Assembly: GCA_023014485.1 (NCBI GenBank)
Contig: JAJOZX010005523.1
Location: forward strand, 47,501-111,500
DNA from: Bathynomus jamesi
Lineage: Eukaryota; Arthropoda; Malacostraca; Isopoda; Cirolanidae
Direction: 5' to 3'
Length of the DNA stretch: 64,000 nt
The notes below the pieces were generated by a model. It was given only the letters and a program-made list of their open reading frames with translations, made no database searches and was not told where the DNA came from. A program made the translations under genes and the position numbers. Positions 1-11,866 of the stretch are shown piece by piece; positions within the stretch are counted from its first letter, which is position 1; every line of letters begins with the position of its first letter.

Positions 1-1056
1 CCGGTAAAGAAGTCGGGAGCGAAGGAGGAAGGAGAACAACCCGGTTACCGAAAAGTAGGGACCTTCCGATAGAATAGCGCCAAGCCTATCACAAGGCCCG
101 ACGCTCTTCAAAAAGGGAAAATACTCTGCGCGCAGAGACATCGGGGCACCCGATCCCCGGCCATCAAATAGCCATGGGTCAGGTGGGTGTGGCCAATACG
201 GAGGCGGGCCAAAGCCACCTCCTTATGGCGCGACCGATGGAAGGAAGAGGCCCAACATCCCAATTTGGGTTTAATCTTGCAGAGTTTGTTATTTGCAGCG
301 CCATCCCAGCGACTCTGCCACCGGGAGCGCAAAAACCTACGGAAGCCAGGAATATAATCGGAAAAGGGGAGGGACACGGGTGAAACCTGTAGTCGGCACG
401 CGAACGGGCAGCTCGATCGGCAGCCTCATTTCCAGCCACGTTAACATGTGCAGGAACCCAGCAAAATACCACCTCCTTGCCACCAGAAGTGACAAGGATA
501 TGGCACAGTAGCTGGATTCGTCGGACCAGTGGGTGGACAGGGTCAAAAACACTCCAGGACATCCAGGGCACTGCGGGAATCCGAATAGATGACAAACGAC
601 CCATCCGGATGCTCTCGCACCACCTCCAGAGCGCTCAGAATGGCATAGAGCTCCGCCGTGAAAACGGAAGCCTCATCAGGGAGACGGGTACATCGGGGAG
701 CAAGGGCAAACGACTGGGGAACAGCCGCGGCCCCAACGCCCCCCGACGACCTCGAGCCATCTGTGAAGACCGCAACACATGCAGAGTGACACGCTGCATG
801 CTGAAGGACAGAGACCGAAGTAAGGCAGAGTCAGAATCGGCCCTGCGAACGGGGCGCAACGCCCTACAGCACGCAACAGGGGTGCTCTCCAAGGTGCAAC
901 ACCCCTGAAAGAGACCGGTATAACGGATGGAGGAGGAGTGCCCATACCATCGAGGAGGGAGGTGACCGTGTCGGTGAAATACCAACCCCCATCCCGGCAG
1001 AACGCCCTCTCAACCACCTGGAACAGAGGAGAGATGGGAAGACTGAGGATCCGGAG
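1..1056 (-). pseudogene. LINE ORF2 3' part: RNase H and C-terminal zinc knuckle, copy 1
   Basis: Minus-strand frames encode an RNase H segment (FCWVPAHVNVAGNEAADRAA, near 400-480) and then the basic C-terminal region (LCKIKPKLGCW, LARLRIGHTHLTHGYL). A deletion near 136 removes the Cys residues of the C-terminal knuckle that are present in the other copy. RNase H would degrade RNA in the RNA:DNA hybrid during target-primed reverse transcription. The frame is broken several times and no catalytic RT is left. Confidence 0.8.
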
Positions 1057-1069
1057 GTTTGACGAGGGC

Positions 1070-2777
1070 TCATCAAACCAGACAAGCACTGACGGGGGGA
1101 GGAGGAAAGGTCGACCACAGGTGGGAGAGGTAGATCCAGGAGAGAGACCCGACCACTCTCAGCAGGAGCCGAAGGGAGAGAGACTCCATGAAGGAGGGCC
1201 AGGCTCCTCTCGACCGGATCTATCATGGGAACAGTCAGTAATCGAGGGTGTCATGGGGCGGTGTACCTCGACCGACACCCGGACACTGGTCGGGGCACCG
1301 GGAGGTGACGCCTCACCAGCCCTCCGTATAGAGAGGGGAGTCCCGAGCGGATCAGGGGCAGCGCGCCGCTTCCCCTCCGGTGAAGGGGAAGCAGGGCGAG
1401 CAGCAGTCAGGATCGGGTCGGAAGGACTCCGACCACGGCGACGCTTCCTCCTCCCCTTCGGGGCATCACCCTCCCCACCCGAGAGACGAGTAGGCAAGGA
1501 TCCAGACCCCAAGGCCGGAGGGAGAAGGGGCACTTGTAGGCAGGGAATCAGATGGGATGTCTGAAAGTGAGGCAGAGGAACAAGAAGGACCGCGGCGCCA
1601 GGAGGACCACCAACCCCCGGAACGTCCAGGGGGGGCACCACTCCGGTAGACGCCGGGTAGCACGGGAGGGGCCCGAGGACCCGCCAGGGCCAAGAGCCGC
1701 AGCGTAGGACAACCCCCGCCGCGGCTCCCGGTCACGGACCCTATCGCGCGCCTCCCGCGCACTAAGGAATTCGGTAGTCCTTAAGGACCGCACCTCGAAT
1801 TCAAACTTGAAAACGGGGCAGTCCGAGAGGAGGAAGGGTGGGCCCCCGAGCAGTTCGAGCATGCGGGGGCTTCGTGCACGGGGTAGGGTGCGCAGGCCCA
1901 CCGCAGCGGACACATAGCTTACCCTCACGGCGGCACGCAGAGCTAACATGGCCGAACCGGTTGCAGCCAAAGCAGCGAACCGGGTCAGGCACATATGGTC
2001 GCACCGAAAACTCACACGACCGGCGATCACCCATGCCCCAGAGCACCTGGGCCGGAGGCACAAGGGAGTCAAAGGTCAGGAGCAGACGAGCGGACGGGGT
2101 AAGAGCACCATCCCGGCGCGACGAAAAGCGGAAGACCCTCGTTACCCCCTGGGGGGCAAGATCCTCCTGCAACTCGCCAACCGGGATTGACAGCAGACGG
2201 GAAGCGAAAATGGTGCCCTGACAGCTATTCAATTGCGGATGGGGAGTCACAAACTCTGCAGCCCAAGACATCCTGCAACTGCAGAAGGGACCCAGTCACC
2301 CCAGAGAAGAACGGGACTTCAAAAGAAGAGACCATCCTTCAGAGGGCGGATATCATAACGACAGGGAACCCCTATCGTCTTAAGGCGCTGAAACACCCGT
2401 TCCGAGTTGCCCGGAAGGGAGCCAGCGGAAGGGCGGAGAACAGGAACCTGTCACCGGACAGAAATTGACAGCGGAGACAGGCCCTTGTGTAACGGTAACC
2501 GAGAGTGGCGAGAGAACAAGGGCCGCGAAGACCCCGCCCTACGGCCACCACGAGTCCGGCCACGAGAGCCAGACACCGCAGAGGACGAGAGGGGGCCATA
2601 CGGCTTGAAGGTCAATCCAGCGGAGGCAGAGGCCGCTGAACGACCAGAAGTAGTAGTCTTATCCAAATCCAAGGGCGGGCCAGAGTCGTCAACAGGAGGG
2701 GAGTGAAGTTTAGAAATAGAACCCATACACAATAGCTTTACAAAAAAGGCAGCCTCGGACCCAAGGCGATGCACCAT
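1070..2777 (-). pseudogene. LINE ORF1 (gag-like, zinc-knuckle) remnant, copy 1
   Basis: Reading on the minus strand from about 2777, several frames in turn encode an ORF1-like nucleic-acid-binding protein: a Ser/Pro-rich N-terminus, then a CCHC cluster near 1860-1970 with CFGCNRFGHVSSAC and CVRCGGPAHPTPC, then a Pro/Arg-rich tail. In this class ORF1p binds element RNA as part of the retrotransposition particle. The frame is broken at least four times and the tail is cut at the internal deletion. It matches ORF1 of the copy at 20940-22964. Confidence 0.85.
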
Positions 2778-3259
2778 CCGCCGCTGTATCCTTCAAAGCG
2801 CAGGCCCAACGTCCCGGGTAGCCCGCCCCCCAACCCGACTGTCGTTTTAAAAAACAGCAGATTGGCACTACGGAGATTTGTCCGTTAAGGGCCAAGCAAA
2901 GACCCAATCCAGACGCAGCAGCGGTCCGGGCGCCCGTACTATCCCCGGAGCGATGCCCCCCGGCGGGTGCACCCGATGACCCCAAGACTGCAAATACAAA
3001 CAGAGGGGGGGGATACTACGATTGACAGAGGCACAGGACACGAGTCAAGACAAAAGAAATTCCGGGAGAGACGGAAAAAAAGGGGGAGCAAAAAGAAAAG
3101 AAAGGGGGGGGGGAAGAAAAGGAAGGGAAAAAAAAAAAAAAAAAAAAACGCAACTAGTTAACTCTTCGCCCACACCCCGCGAGGAGTTGAGGAAACCTCA
3201 ACAACCCACGAGGTGTACGAGCTCCCTCGGCCCGGCAAGCCGGAGTACCTAATCGAGGG

Positions 3260-3304
3260 TATATATATAATATATATATATATATATTATATATATATAT
3301 ATAT
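3260..3304. repeat. (TA)n microsatellite at LINE 5' end
   Basis: TA dinucleotides with two single-base interruptions begin immediately at the 5' terminus of LINE copy 1. The same junction (CCCTCGATTAGG read outward from TA) is seen in copy 2. Confidence 0.95.
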
Positions 3305-3394
3305 TGGTGAAGGCCGCTCCTGGCAAGCTTCAATTTCAATTTAAGCAGAAAGCCACAGACAAGAAGAAAAGAAACATCCATCAAGTTGGAAAGG

Positions 3395-3694
3395 GTAGCA
3401 ATACCAGTTCCACATTCTCTTGATTGGTATACTGATACATCAGGGAATTTCTTTCCTGAGATATGTAAAATTGACGTTGGAAATGGGTGCGTTTCACTTT
3501 AAAAATATAATGGCTATTTTCCCTATGAGTCCAGACTTGTGGGACACCCTGTATAATATATATACTACATAATCCTAATTAATTTGAAACATCTGCGACA
3601 GTTTTTGAACAAACTGATCAGGTTTCCAATTAAAAGCACATCATAATTAAAAACTTTAATTAAAAAATATGAGTATATACTGTGCATATATCGA

Positions 3695-3745
<51 letters not shown>

Positions 3746-3753
3746 AGAGAGAG

Positions 3754-3793
<40 letters not shown>

Positions 3794-4216
3794 AAGCTTG
3801 ACCTTCGTGAAAATGAGGAATCATCGCGCGCGCGGAACCTTTAAAAGGTATTATATATATATATATATATATATATAATTATATATATATTATATATATA
3901 TTATATATGCACTCGTATATATACACAGTATATACTCATATTTTTTTAATTAAAGTTTTATTAATTATGATGTGCTTTAATTGGAAACCTGATCAGTTTG
4001 TTCAAAAACTGTCGCAGATGTTTCAAATTAATTAGGATTATGTAGTATATATATTATACAGGGTGTCCCACAAGTCTGGACTCATAGGGAAAATAGCCAT
4101 TATATTTTTAAAGTGAAACGCACCCATTTCCAACGTCAATTTTACATATCTCAGGAAAGAAAATTCCCTGATGTATCAGTATACCAATCAAGAGAATGTG
4201 GAACTGGTATTGCTAC
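3395..4216. repeat. Large inverted repeat with microsatellite loop
   Basis: The left arm (3395 to about 3715) is the near-exact reverse complement of the right arm (about 3895 to 4216). The loop of about 180 bp is (TA)n, interrupted (GA)n, a short unique stretch with GAAGCTTGACCTTCGTG at 3793-3809, then (TA)n again. Each arm contains one end of the MITE described at 4059-4475, ending ...GGACACCCTGTATA on the left and TATACAGGGTGTCC on the right. Single-stranded DNA could fold into a stem of about 320 bp. Confidence 0.9.
3705..3895. repeat. (TA)n and (GA)n microsatellites in the hairpin loop
   Basis: TA runs at about 3700-3742 and 3851-3895 flank an interrupted GA run at 3744-3794. This is the loop of the large inverted repeat. 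Confidence 0.9.
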
Positions 4217-4475
4217 ATGGTGGAACTGGTATTGCTACATGTTTCCGGAAAAGACCAGAGGGAAGCATGTTCGTGAAATAACTGACACGCCTTCCTCTGG
4301 CTTTTTCCGGAAACATGTAGCAATACCAGTTCCACCTTTTCTTGATTGGTATACTGAGCCATCAATGGTATTTTCTTTCCTGAAATATGTAAAACTAACA
4401 TTAGAAATGCGTTTGTTTCACTTTAAAATATAATGTCTATTTTTCCCTATGAGTCCAGGCTTTTGGGACACACTG
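4059..4475. mobile_element. Mariner-type MITE, palindromic
   Basis: The element begins CAGGGTGTCCCACAAGTCTG and ends with the inverted form (CAGGCTTTTGGGACACACTG), each side flanked by TA. The inverted ends extend over about 110 bp. The middle holds a second inverted pair around GTGGAACTGGTATTGCTACA. No coding capacity is visible. The same terminal family closes the mariner fragment at 62269-62657, which is a plausible source of transposase. Confidence 0.8.
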
Positions 4476-6307
4476 TATATGTCTAAATCCTCAAGTAGCG
4501 CCATAATGAAGCACCTTTTTTTCACCAAATAGAACTTTATAAGCAAGTCGGAGTTTCTTATACGACCTACTATTTTGAAGTTAGGTTAATACACTAGGTA
4601 AGGTTAGGTTAACTTAGGTTAACCTGAAACTAACCTAACCAAGCGTAACCTAACCTAAAACAAATCGGAGTTTATGTAAATTCTGAAGAAGCATAGAGGA
4701 CGACTTATTAGACAATTTTTTTTAGTTGGGAAAAAAAATAAAATAAAATAAAAAATAAAAACACGGAGTGTTGCGACCGTCACGACGATTCGGAGGCCTA
4801 TACATAAAATTGAAAGTATATATTCTACAACAAATAGCGTCAAATGTACCCGAGAGCGTACTTCACAATGCCTCTTCCTAGTTCTGTCCTAACTCCTCCC
4901 ATACTTTTGTAGTTGAACGTATACTAAACACTTGTTTCAAATGTTGCGAACGTCAGTGTGGAATGATCCACGTTTCCATTTGTAAATGGATTACAATAAC
5001 TTTGCATTTGTTTAATTGTTTAGTTTTGTTAGCAAAGTTAGTAAACAAAAATAAATAAAATGTGAAGCTAGATAAGGTACGACTAAATATAATTATATAT
5101 GCTTTGTGTTAAGGAGTTTCAAGTTTAAATTCTTGATGGAGTCATATACGAATCCTTTATTTATGGGGTCCGGGATTTTGAAACGAGAGGGGTGTGGAGG
5201 ATAGTTAGTGGAGTGGCAAAGTTCTCTGATAGGAGATTTGGCGAGTTTGTTAGTGGTAGTTATGTCCTCGGAAAAATATTCCGATGCGGAAGTGACGCTC
5301 AGATTCTAAACAGGAGTAAAGCGACTCCAAAATATCAGTGAAGTGACTCCAAATCCTACAATAGAAAAATGGGGGAAAATTATCAAAATAATACCCGATA
5401 TAATAGTACTATTATTATTAATCCAAAACGTGACGCCATCAGGTCTGAAAGCAACATTTTTAGTTTGACAGGGGACGACGCATCAGATCTGGTAAATTTC
5501 TGCTAAACTTCTCAATCTGGGCTGATCACACTAATGTAATTCATTTGGAGGTGAATACATTGAAGTGTATAATAAACAGCGGACGAGATAAGGGTGCTCG
5601 AAAGTTTTCTTTGTGACTGAAATATATTTTTAACTCGTGAGTGTTGGTAAAATCGATTGTGAAGAAAGTCAGCTGGAGAGTATAGCGTTGTTAGTATTGA
5701 GTGTAGTGCAGTAGTTTTTTTTTGTAATTTATCTAGTTATTAAATAGGTTATCTTATTTATTGAAGTATTTCGTTTACTTAAACTCTTTTTGAGACAAAA
5801 TGGCCAAGTTAGAAAATAAGTTTTTTTCCACTTTTAAGAAGTAAATTTTTTTTTTTTTCTTTTTTTTTTTAGTAGAACGACTTTACAAACTTTCTTTAAA
5901 TTAGGAAAAATAAATATGAAGTAAACACACTTTTTTTTTTTTACAACTAAAGGCCTATTTCTCGCTTCTTTTTTTGGAAGGTATAAAACTCTATCTAGAA
6001 CACAAAAAAAATTGTGATTTTCTTTACTGATAAAGAAACTCGCGCTTTCCTGAATAAATAGATGTAGAGCGATAAACAGATATAAAGTTAATATTTAACT
6101 TTTAATGAAATACACTTCATTATCGCTTTATGTTATCTATTATCCTAAATTAGCTATGCATCACTAATGAAGACTCTCCTATATACGTAAGTGGTTTTTT
6201 TTTACCCTATTTCTTTAAGGGAACTTTAACGGGCGAGCACCCTACCCCACCCTTAAGTATAGCCGGTGATTCCTAGGTTAGGTTAGGTTATTGGTTATGT
6301 TCGTTAG
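4476..6307. other. Unassigned AT-rich DNA with telomere-like GGTTAGG patches
   Basis: No gene or element is recognised. At 4574-4660 and 6275-6310 there are clusters of GGTTAGG, GGTTAACC and CCTAACC words, partly arranged as an inverted pair. They resemble degenerate arthropod TTAGG telomere-like DNA. Poly-T runs lie at about 5850-5940. Confidence 0.5.
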
Positions 6308-6315
6308 GTTATAAG

Positions 6316-7214
6316 TAGGGCAGTCAAAAGTTGACCGAAAAAATTAAGAAAGTTGACCTTACGAATTGAAAAATTGACTTATAAAGTTGCCTTTACTTTC
6401 AATAATAAAAACGATACTTTAATTACTTATTCTTGCTCTTCTACATCAGTTGACCGATTGTGGTAAATTATGAGTATTTGCCGACATTTTCTGGCAAAAA
6501 ATTGCGATCCTTACTTAATAATTTATTAAGCATGGAGAAAGATCTCTCTACAGCGGCAGTTGTTGGTTGACATTGCAAAAGCTGACCATAAACTGTTGGT
6601 GAGATTTCAGGTCTACTGAGGTTAATTATTTCACAAATACCATTTGTCTTGAGTCTTGTTTCAATGTATTGTTTGACTGAACACATATCTTCGCCAAGGT
6701 TGATAGAAGAAATGGTTTCATATGCCTCTCTAATGGTGCAATCAGATGCTTCCATCCTAGTCACTAAGCTAGCAATCAAACTATAATTCATTTGATTGAC
6801 ATTAGTTGCTTTGGCAGTTTTTCATTAGCAACACTCTCTTTAGCCTTCTGAACAATGATTCCTTCATCTTCAAAATTGTCCACAATTGTCTTCACATTTG
6901 GAAAATTGTCTGCATAATAAAAAGCAGCGTTCAGCCAGCTTGCCCAACGTGTTACAATCGGTTCTGGAGGAGTTCCTATTTCAGCAAACAATTCCTTCCT
7001 TCCAATTTTTAGTTATTTTAATTATTTATTCCAAAAAATTGACTTTATTTACCTTATTGCTATTTTTTGACCTAACAGGTAAAAGTTGACTTTTGGTTGA
7101 CCTATTAACTTTGGTAATATACCCCCTACAGGTGTTTTTATTGCATTTTCAGTCGTTTCAGCGAAAAGTGCCCCATAGGAAACAATTTGACTTTATTGAC
7201 TTTTGACCGCCCTA
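6316..7214 (-). mobile_element. Short hAT element with 8-bp TSD
   Basis: The ends match as inverted repeats, TAGGGC[A/G]GTCAAAAGT on both sides. The element is flanked by an exact 8-bp duplication GTTATAAG (6308-6315 and 7215-7222), the hallmark of hAT insertion. It is only 899 bp and contains just a C-terminal remnant of transposase, so it is an internally deleted, non-autonomous copy. Confidence 0.92.
6468..6991 (-). pseudogene. hAT transposase C-terminal remnant
   Basis: Two minus-strand frames join across one break near 6790. The upstream piece has a TRWASWLNAAFYYA motif of the catalytic-domain end; the downstream piece carries the hAT dimerisation signature (TTAAVERSFSMLNKLLSKDR). The N-terminal zinc finger and the first catalytic Asp region are absent. 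In hAT transposases the C-terminal domain mediates oligomerisation and contributes the catalytic Glu. It could not act alone. Confidence 0.8.
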
Positions 7215-7222
7215 GTTATAAG

Positions 7223-7799
7223 TATTATAGGACGACTGACGGTTTGCAATTTTTCTATGCCATGAACGATTTGGCCCTATATTTCCTATATTTATTCCTT
7301 AAACAATTACATATTTATCTGCATTATGCTATACAAGGTCAAGGCCTAACTCTTAAAGTAAGGCCTATATATAATTCTGGCTAATATGAAGTTTCGCGCG
7401 CCCACCATAAGTTTTGCGAACACCAGAATTTCTACAAAATCGAAAGCACACTCATTTCGTACGGATTCCCATTCACTACCATCCACTACTGTTACCCCGA
7501 AGTGCCATCATGCGTGCCAACATCACTTACCGTCATCCATATGAATGGCAAGCGAGGAGGAGAGAGACTGCCCATACGAACAGGACGGACCGCCTACAGT
7601 TATTCATGGTGCAGAGAGAGCGGGCTCTCATCGGTAGACGATGACGATAAACCTACGAATCAAAGAAATTTTTAAATGTTAAAATTTATTCCTCTTTATC
7701 GAAAATATTCGTTAAAAAGGAGGAAAATATTTCATAAAATAATTCTTTGACAAAACAGAAAATCCATAATTAAAGATGAGTTTATTAAATCTCAGTTTT

Positions 7800-7833
<34 letters not shown>

Positions 7834-8029
7834 TTTAATTACAGTATTCTTATCTGAATATGCTGTTGGGAAGCATGATAGCTTTTTTAGGCAAAAGTCT
7901 ACGAGATTAACTGATTAATTTCTAATTTTACATCAGATTTTTATTAATTATAATAGGGAAAAAATTTCTATTTACAGTATAACGCCTTTTATTAAACAAT
8001 AAATTATACACCGGTAAAAGTGTTAAATA
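7223..8029. other. No gene seen; (ATA)n tract
   Basis: AT-rich unique DNA with a short (TAA)n run at 7801-7832. No reading frame here has recognisable similarity. Confidence 0.6.
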
Positions 8030-8109
8030 CAACGTGTCCCAGAAGTCATGCCCCATAATATACAACATGATATTAGCCTTTGGGGCAGGACTACTTCTGG
8101 GATACCCTG
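8030..8109. mobile_element. 80-bp mariner-type MITE
   Basis: The inverted ends CAACGTGTCCCAGAAGT and ACTTCTGGGATACCCTG are flanked by TA on both sides. The whole sequence is nearly a single hairpin with only ends and a short middle. Confidence 0.7.
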
Positions 8110-8310
8110 TATATCTAACTTAGAAACAGCAGTCGTCAAACAAACTTACTTTGGAGTTCTATATATATATAACCCCTAAGATCTACTCAAGGTTGGACCA
8201 AGAAAGAAGATACAGAGGCATTTAGATGACAATTAGTTGAAAATAAGGCGACTAAAACTCTCATACCATGCTTACACTTATAAACGTGTAAAGCTTTCAC
8301 ACAGGAATAA

Positions 8311-8342
<32 letters not shown>

Positions 8343-8817
8343 TAAAATAAACAAAACTACTCTTCCTCCGCAGCCATTGCTGAGAGAAAAATGTGGTGAA
8401 AAAATATTTATAAGACGGAAAAACTTACAATGAAAAGAGAGAGTTTCAGAGTTCATTGACACCGTACGTACACTTATCTCGCGTACCTAGTTACGCATTA
8501 GTCGACTGTAGTAATACATAAAACAAAAGAAGGAAGAAACCTCTTATTATCGTTTAGGTATCACAAAATAAACAAAACTCTCCGTTCGCTTTCAAAGACA
8601 ATGTAAAGTTTATGAAAACTTCAACGAGCAGATTTTTTCATGGTTTGACAAGTCTGATGTCAGAGAGTAATCAAAGGTTTGAGGGTTTTGAATTTCTATT
8701 CTTCTTATAAAACCTTTGTTTTTTTACATAGGAAAAAAACGCTTCACTGAATTTGATGAAGCTTAAAAGATAATTTAATATGAATATATTTTTGAATATT
8801 TTTAACATCTTTATGTC
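8110..8817. other. No gene seen; (TAG)n microsatellite
   Basis: It holds (AT)n at 8160-8171 and (TAG)n at 8309-8341; otherwise nothing is recognised. Confidence 0.6.
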
Positions 8818-9141
8818 AGGCGCGCAGCTAAGTTCTGAATTTGGAGGGGTAGGAAAATTATCGTGGGAGGGGGGGGTGAGGGTAAGGGAGGGGAACAATA
8901 CGGACCTTGTAGTGTGAATATTGTAAATGTAATAAATGTAAATATTTTATAGTTTTGTTTATTATAATTTATTATTACATCTATTTTAAAAAGGATCTTG
9001 GTTTTACATTTTTTTAACGTTATGACTTACAATAGAGTATTTCAATTTTAGCTTGATATCGCTAAATGTTAGAGGTAGGGGCCAAACTATAACTTTTGGG
9101 GAACACTTGCCCTTCCAGGCTCCCCTCTTGGCTACGCCACT
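8818..9141. mobile_element. Possible small DNA transposon
   Basis: The left end CAGGCGCGCAGCTAAG resembles the inverted right end CAGTGGCGTAGCCAAG, followed on each side by GGGG-rich sequence. I could not find a matching target duplication, so boundaries and class are uncertain. Confidence 0.35.
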
Positions 9142-9357
9142 GCCTGATAAGATAGGAAAACAAAAGTGATTTCTGTGAAACTACCATTATTTATTTCCTA
9201 ATACGTTTAATATATGTGTTATTATTATTGTAGAAAATATTTTTTTTTATTTACAAATTAAAATATTTACCAAAATTTCAACTTTAAAAAACAATAGTTT
9301 TCTGCTTCACCATTTCAAATATTTACTCAATATTGAAATCTTTATTCTATCATAAAT

Positions 9358-9554
9358 GCAAAAAAACTTCACTTTTTTCTACGTGAAGGTCAAAATATGA
9401 AAATAAAAACCCACTCTAATAGACAGAGTTTATTTCCACGACAGTTTCGACGCCCACTGGCATCCTCCTCGGGTGGATACAGAGGAGGATGCCAGTGGGC
9501 GTCGAAACTGTCGTGGAAATAAACTGTCTATTAGAGTGGGTTTTTATTTTCATA
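9358..9554. mobile_element. Penelope-like terminal foldback
   Basis: The arms 9397-9470 and 9482-9554 are close inverted repeats around an 11-bp spacer. The arm sequence matches the termini of the PLE pair at 52305-56280, and 9358-9396 matches the flank at 56236-56280. Read outward, each arm contains a GGATGCCAGTGGGC stem followed by TCGAAACTGTCGTGG, the hammerhead-like region described separately. No coding sequence is present. Confidence 0.8.
9400..9535. ncRNA. Degenerate hammerhead-ribozyme-like motifs in both arms
   Basis: Minus strand of the left arm: stem I UCCAC, core CCGAGGA (consensus CUGANGA, so U4 is C), stem II GAUGCC/GGCGUC, GAAA, then C-UGUC and GUGGA complementary to stem I. 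The right arm keeps stem II, GAAA and the GUC cleavage triplet but has lost the first core box. Probably inactive. Confidence 0.5.
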
Positions 9555-11164
9555 CTTTATTCTATCAATGAATGGTTTCCAATTATTAAAAAAAATGAAT
9601 AAATATTTTCAGTTTGCAGAAAAAATTTAATTTAAAAAAATGTCAATAAATATCCGAATTTATTTATAGGATTTCGTTCATGCCTGTCGGCAAGGGAACG
9701 TTTTTAACCCTTTCGGTGTTGCGTGTGCGGAAGAAATGTATGTTTCACAGACGGCGTTTCTTTTACGTCCATTCAAAATGTGAGCGTGAAAATTAAGATC
9801 ACGGAGTACGTAGTAGTTAGTCTACGTAGGTCGTACGTAGTTAGGTTCAAAATGTTCATTAAAATTTTTCAAAGATACTGTAAAAAAAATATCTGATGAA
9901 TTATTATAGAAATGAGGTACGTTCTTACCTCTTCGAAAATATCGCTTTCAGTTAGATCGGCGAGGTTAAGCGAAGTTAACCCTTTGTCGTTACGAATGGA
10001 GTTAAATAATTTCGAACATTAGTGATTATGTAACTTACAATGGAGTTTCATGATGTAATTTTAGGTAATTTAGTTATTGATCACTTATTACTAAAGCAAA
10101 AATAACACGCGGCATCATTGATTAATTATTTGGAAACTATTTAATATGCATAATTTGGCTTACGCATACCTGTGTAGTATAGTCGATTTTCTTCAGATAT
10201 ATATAGAATATAAAATAATAGAATATAAAATAAAGTGTGTTTTACAGAGAAATTTATAAGTTAATTTTTAAAATTAATAGAATATATGTTCTTTTTCGTT
10301 ATCTATAGGAGAAGTGCTTAAAATTCTACAGAGTCTACGAGAGGCCTAATTTTCAGAGCCGAGTCCACGTGATACTTCCTATAATCATTTAGTATTTGAA
10401 GGAAAAATTCCTCAAGCGAGAATTTCAGATAAACAAAAGGTTTTTTTTCTCATTTGGAACAAACCATAAGGGACGTGTGAGGCAGCTGCAGGCTCGAAGG
10501 GGATTTTTTCATAATATCTCTAAGTGGAAGTGGGAAATACCATACCATTGGAAGGGGAATCAGGAATAAACGGACCAATTTGAAAAAAAAATCTTCATTT
10601 GCGGTTTCTCATTTTTGGTATAAGAATGAAGTGGGAATGGCATCAGTAAGAAAAAAAAATGACATTTACAGACCACAGCGTCATTTCTTGCTTTCGTTTT
10701 AATGACGGTATTTACCTTAGCGTAACCTAATCTAACTTAACCTACAATAACGTAGTCTAAACTAACCAAACGAATAGTTCGATTTGAAAATTTGACGTTG
10801 AAATTTTCTTTAAATTTCGGTCTAGTTCCGAGAAAAGCGGTTTTAAAAATAATTCTCCAACAGTCCAAAATGCGAGATCAAAGCATTTGCAAACGAAAAA
10901 TGAATCAGGTTTGACGAAAAGTAATAAAAGAAATTCGATATCCAAAGTGATATTCTGAAGTAATATTGCATTTAGAATCCAATAAATCAAAACCAGATTT
11001 CAATGTTAAAGATGAGTTGAAAAATTTGAGTGTTACTATTAAATAATTGACTTTTTATATTTTAAGTAAATTCTAAAATATTAACAATGTTAAAAAAAAG
11101 TGGATTTTTAACTTGTGTTAATAGTTTGAACCTAAAACTATTTTGATTTTTCCTCCGAGTTATA
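9555..11164. other. No gene seen
   Basis: AT-rich, with a telomere-like patch of CCTAATC and CTTAACCTAC words at 10722-10766. No recognisable element or gene. Confidence 0.55.
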
Positions 11165-11368
11165 CAGGGTGGCGCAAAAGTCGGGCACCATATAAATTTT
11201 CAGTGTTAACTATTATTTTTTTTCTTTTAGGTAGGGGATAGCTGCGAAATTAACAATATACGAAAGGGTGAGTGAGAAATATCATAATTTCACAGCCATC
11301 TCCTACCTAAAAGAAAATAATATAGTCAACACTGAAAATTTGTGGTGCGCGACTTTTGCGCCACCCTG
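11165..11368. mobile_element. 204-bp mariner-type MITE
   Basis: The ends CAGGGTGGCGCAAAAGTCG and CGACTTTTGCGCCACCCTG are perfect inverted repeats with TA at both borders. The inversion continues inward for about 85 bp, including AAATTTTCAGTGTT. No coding content. Confidence 0.9.
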
Positions 11369-11866
11369 TATATATGTAAAATATCAAGAGCCATTTCGCA
11401 AAAATATAATCTTCATTCCCACAGAAATAAATTTATTTTGGAATATTACACGCAGTTAAGATGTTAACAAAATCAGAAAAAGTAATTTAATAGGAAATAG
11501 ATTTCCATCGCCCTCGTCAAGGTCTCAACACATGTCTTGGCAGCGGCAATATCTTTCCTTTTTTATCATGGAATGGTTAAGATTTTGTCATAGTTCAGTT
11601 AATTTTCTTTTAGAGTTGCCACAGATTCCGGTGCTAGTGTCTCCGAGCAACTGATACAATGAGAAAACGAACGGACAGATATCAGAGCAGGTCTTCATTT
11701 TTTCAGGTAACAACGGGGAGGTTCTAAGCGCGTTTAGTGGGGATTCTGTCAGGGTTGGTAAGCGTCAAGGGGAGACCAGGAAGCCCTCTTGCTCTCTTCC
11801 AATGAGCAGTATATAGTTTTAGTTTCGTGACATGTTGCACAGTCCTTTTGTATCATACACGAACAT
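11369..11866. other. No gene seen
   Basis: Unique-looking sequence between a MITE and the minisatellite; nothing recognised. Confidence 0.6.

Larger units (their letters stand above)
1..3259 (-). mobile_element. LINE, internally deleted copy 1, cut by the window edge
   Basis: This is the same non-LTR family as the long copy at 17104-23431 and aligns to it closely base for base. Its 5' end is at 3259, where the sequence passes abruptly into (TA)n; its 3' end lies beyond base 1. About 2.85 kb is missing: sequence matching 18369 of the long copy joins sequence matching about 21222, with roughly nine unmatched bases at 1057-1065. The loss removes the endonuclease and most of the reverse transcriptase. 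A second deletion of about 64 bp lies near 136. What remains is the 5' leader, ORF1 remnants and the 3' part with RNase H and the terminal zinc knuckle. It cannot move by itself. Confidence 0.9.

Noticed and set aside
3669..3878. Tyr/Ile and Arg/Glu-rich frames over TA and GA tracts
   Set aside because: They are translations of microsatellites and have no domain; the same holds for similar frames near 13850, 24940, 28560 and 39220.
5787..5843. Short frame MAKLENKFFSTFKK
   Set aside because: Stops after 14 codons; no support for a gene.
8818..9141. Confident hAT call
   Set aside because: End similarity is partial and no target duplication was found; listed only at low confidence.
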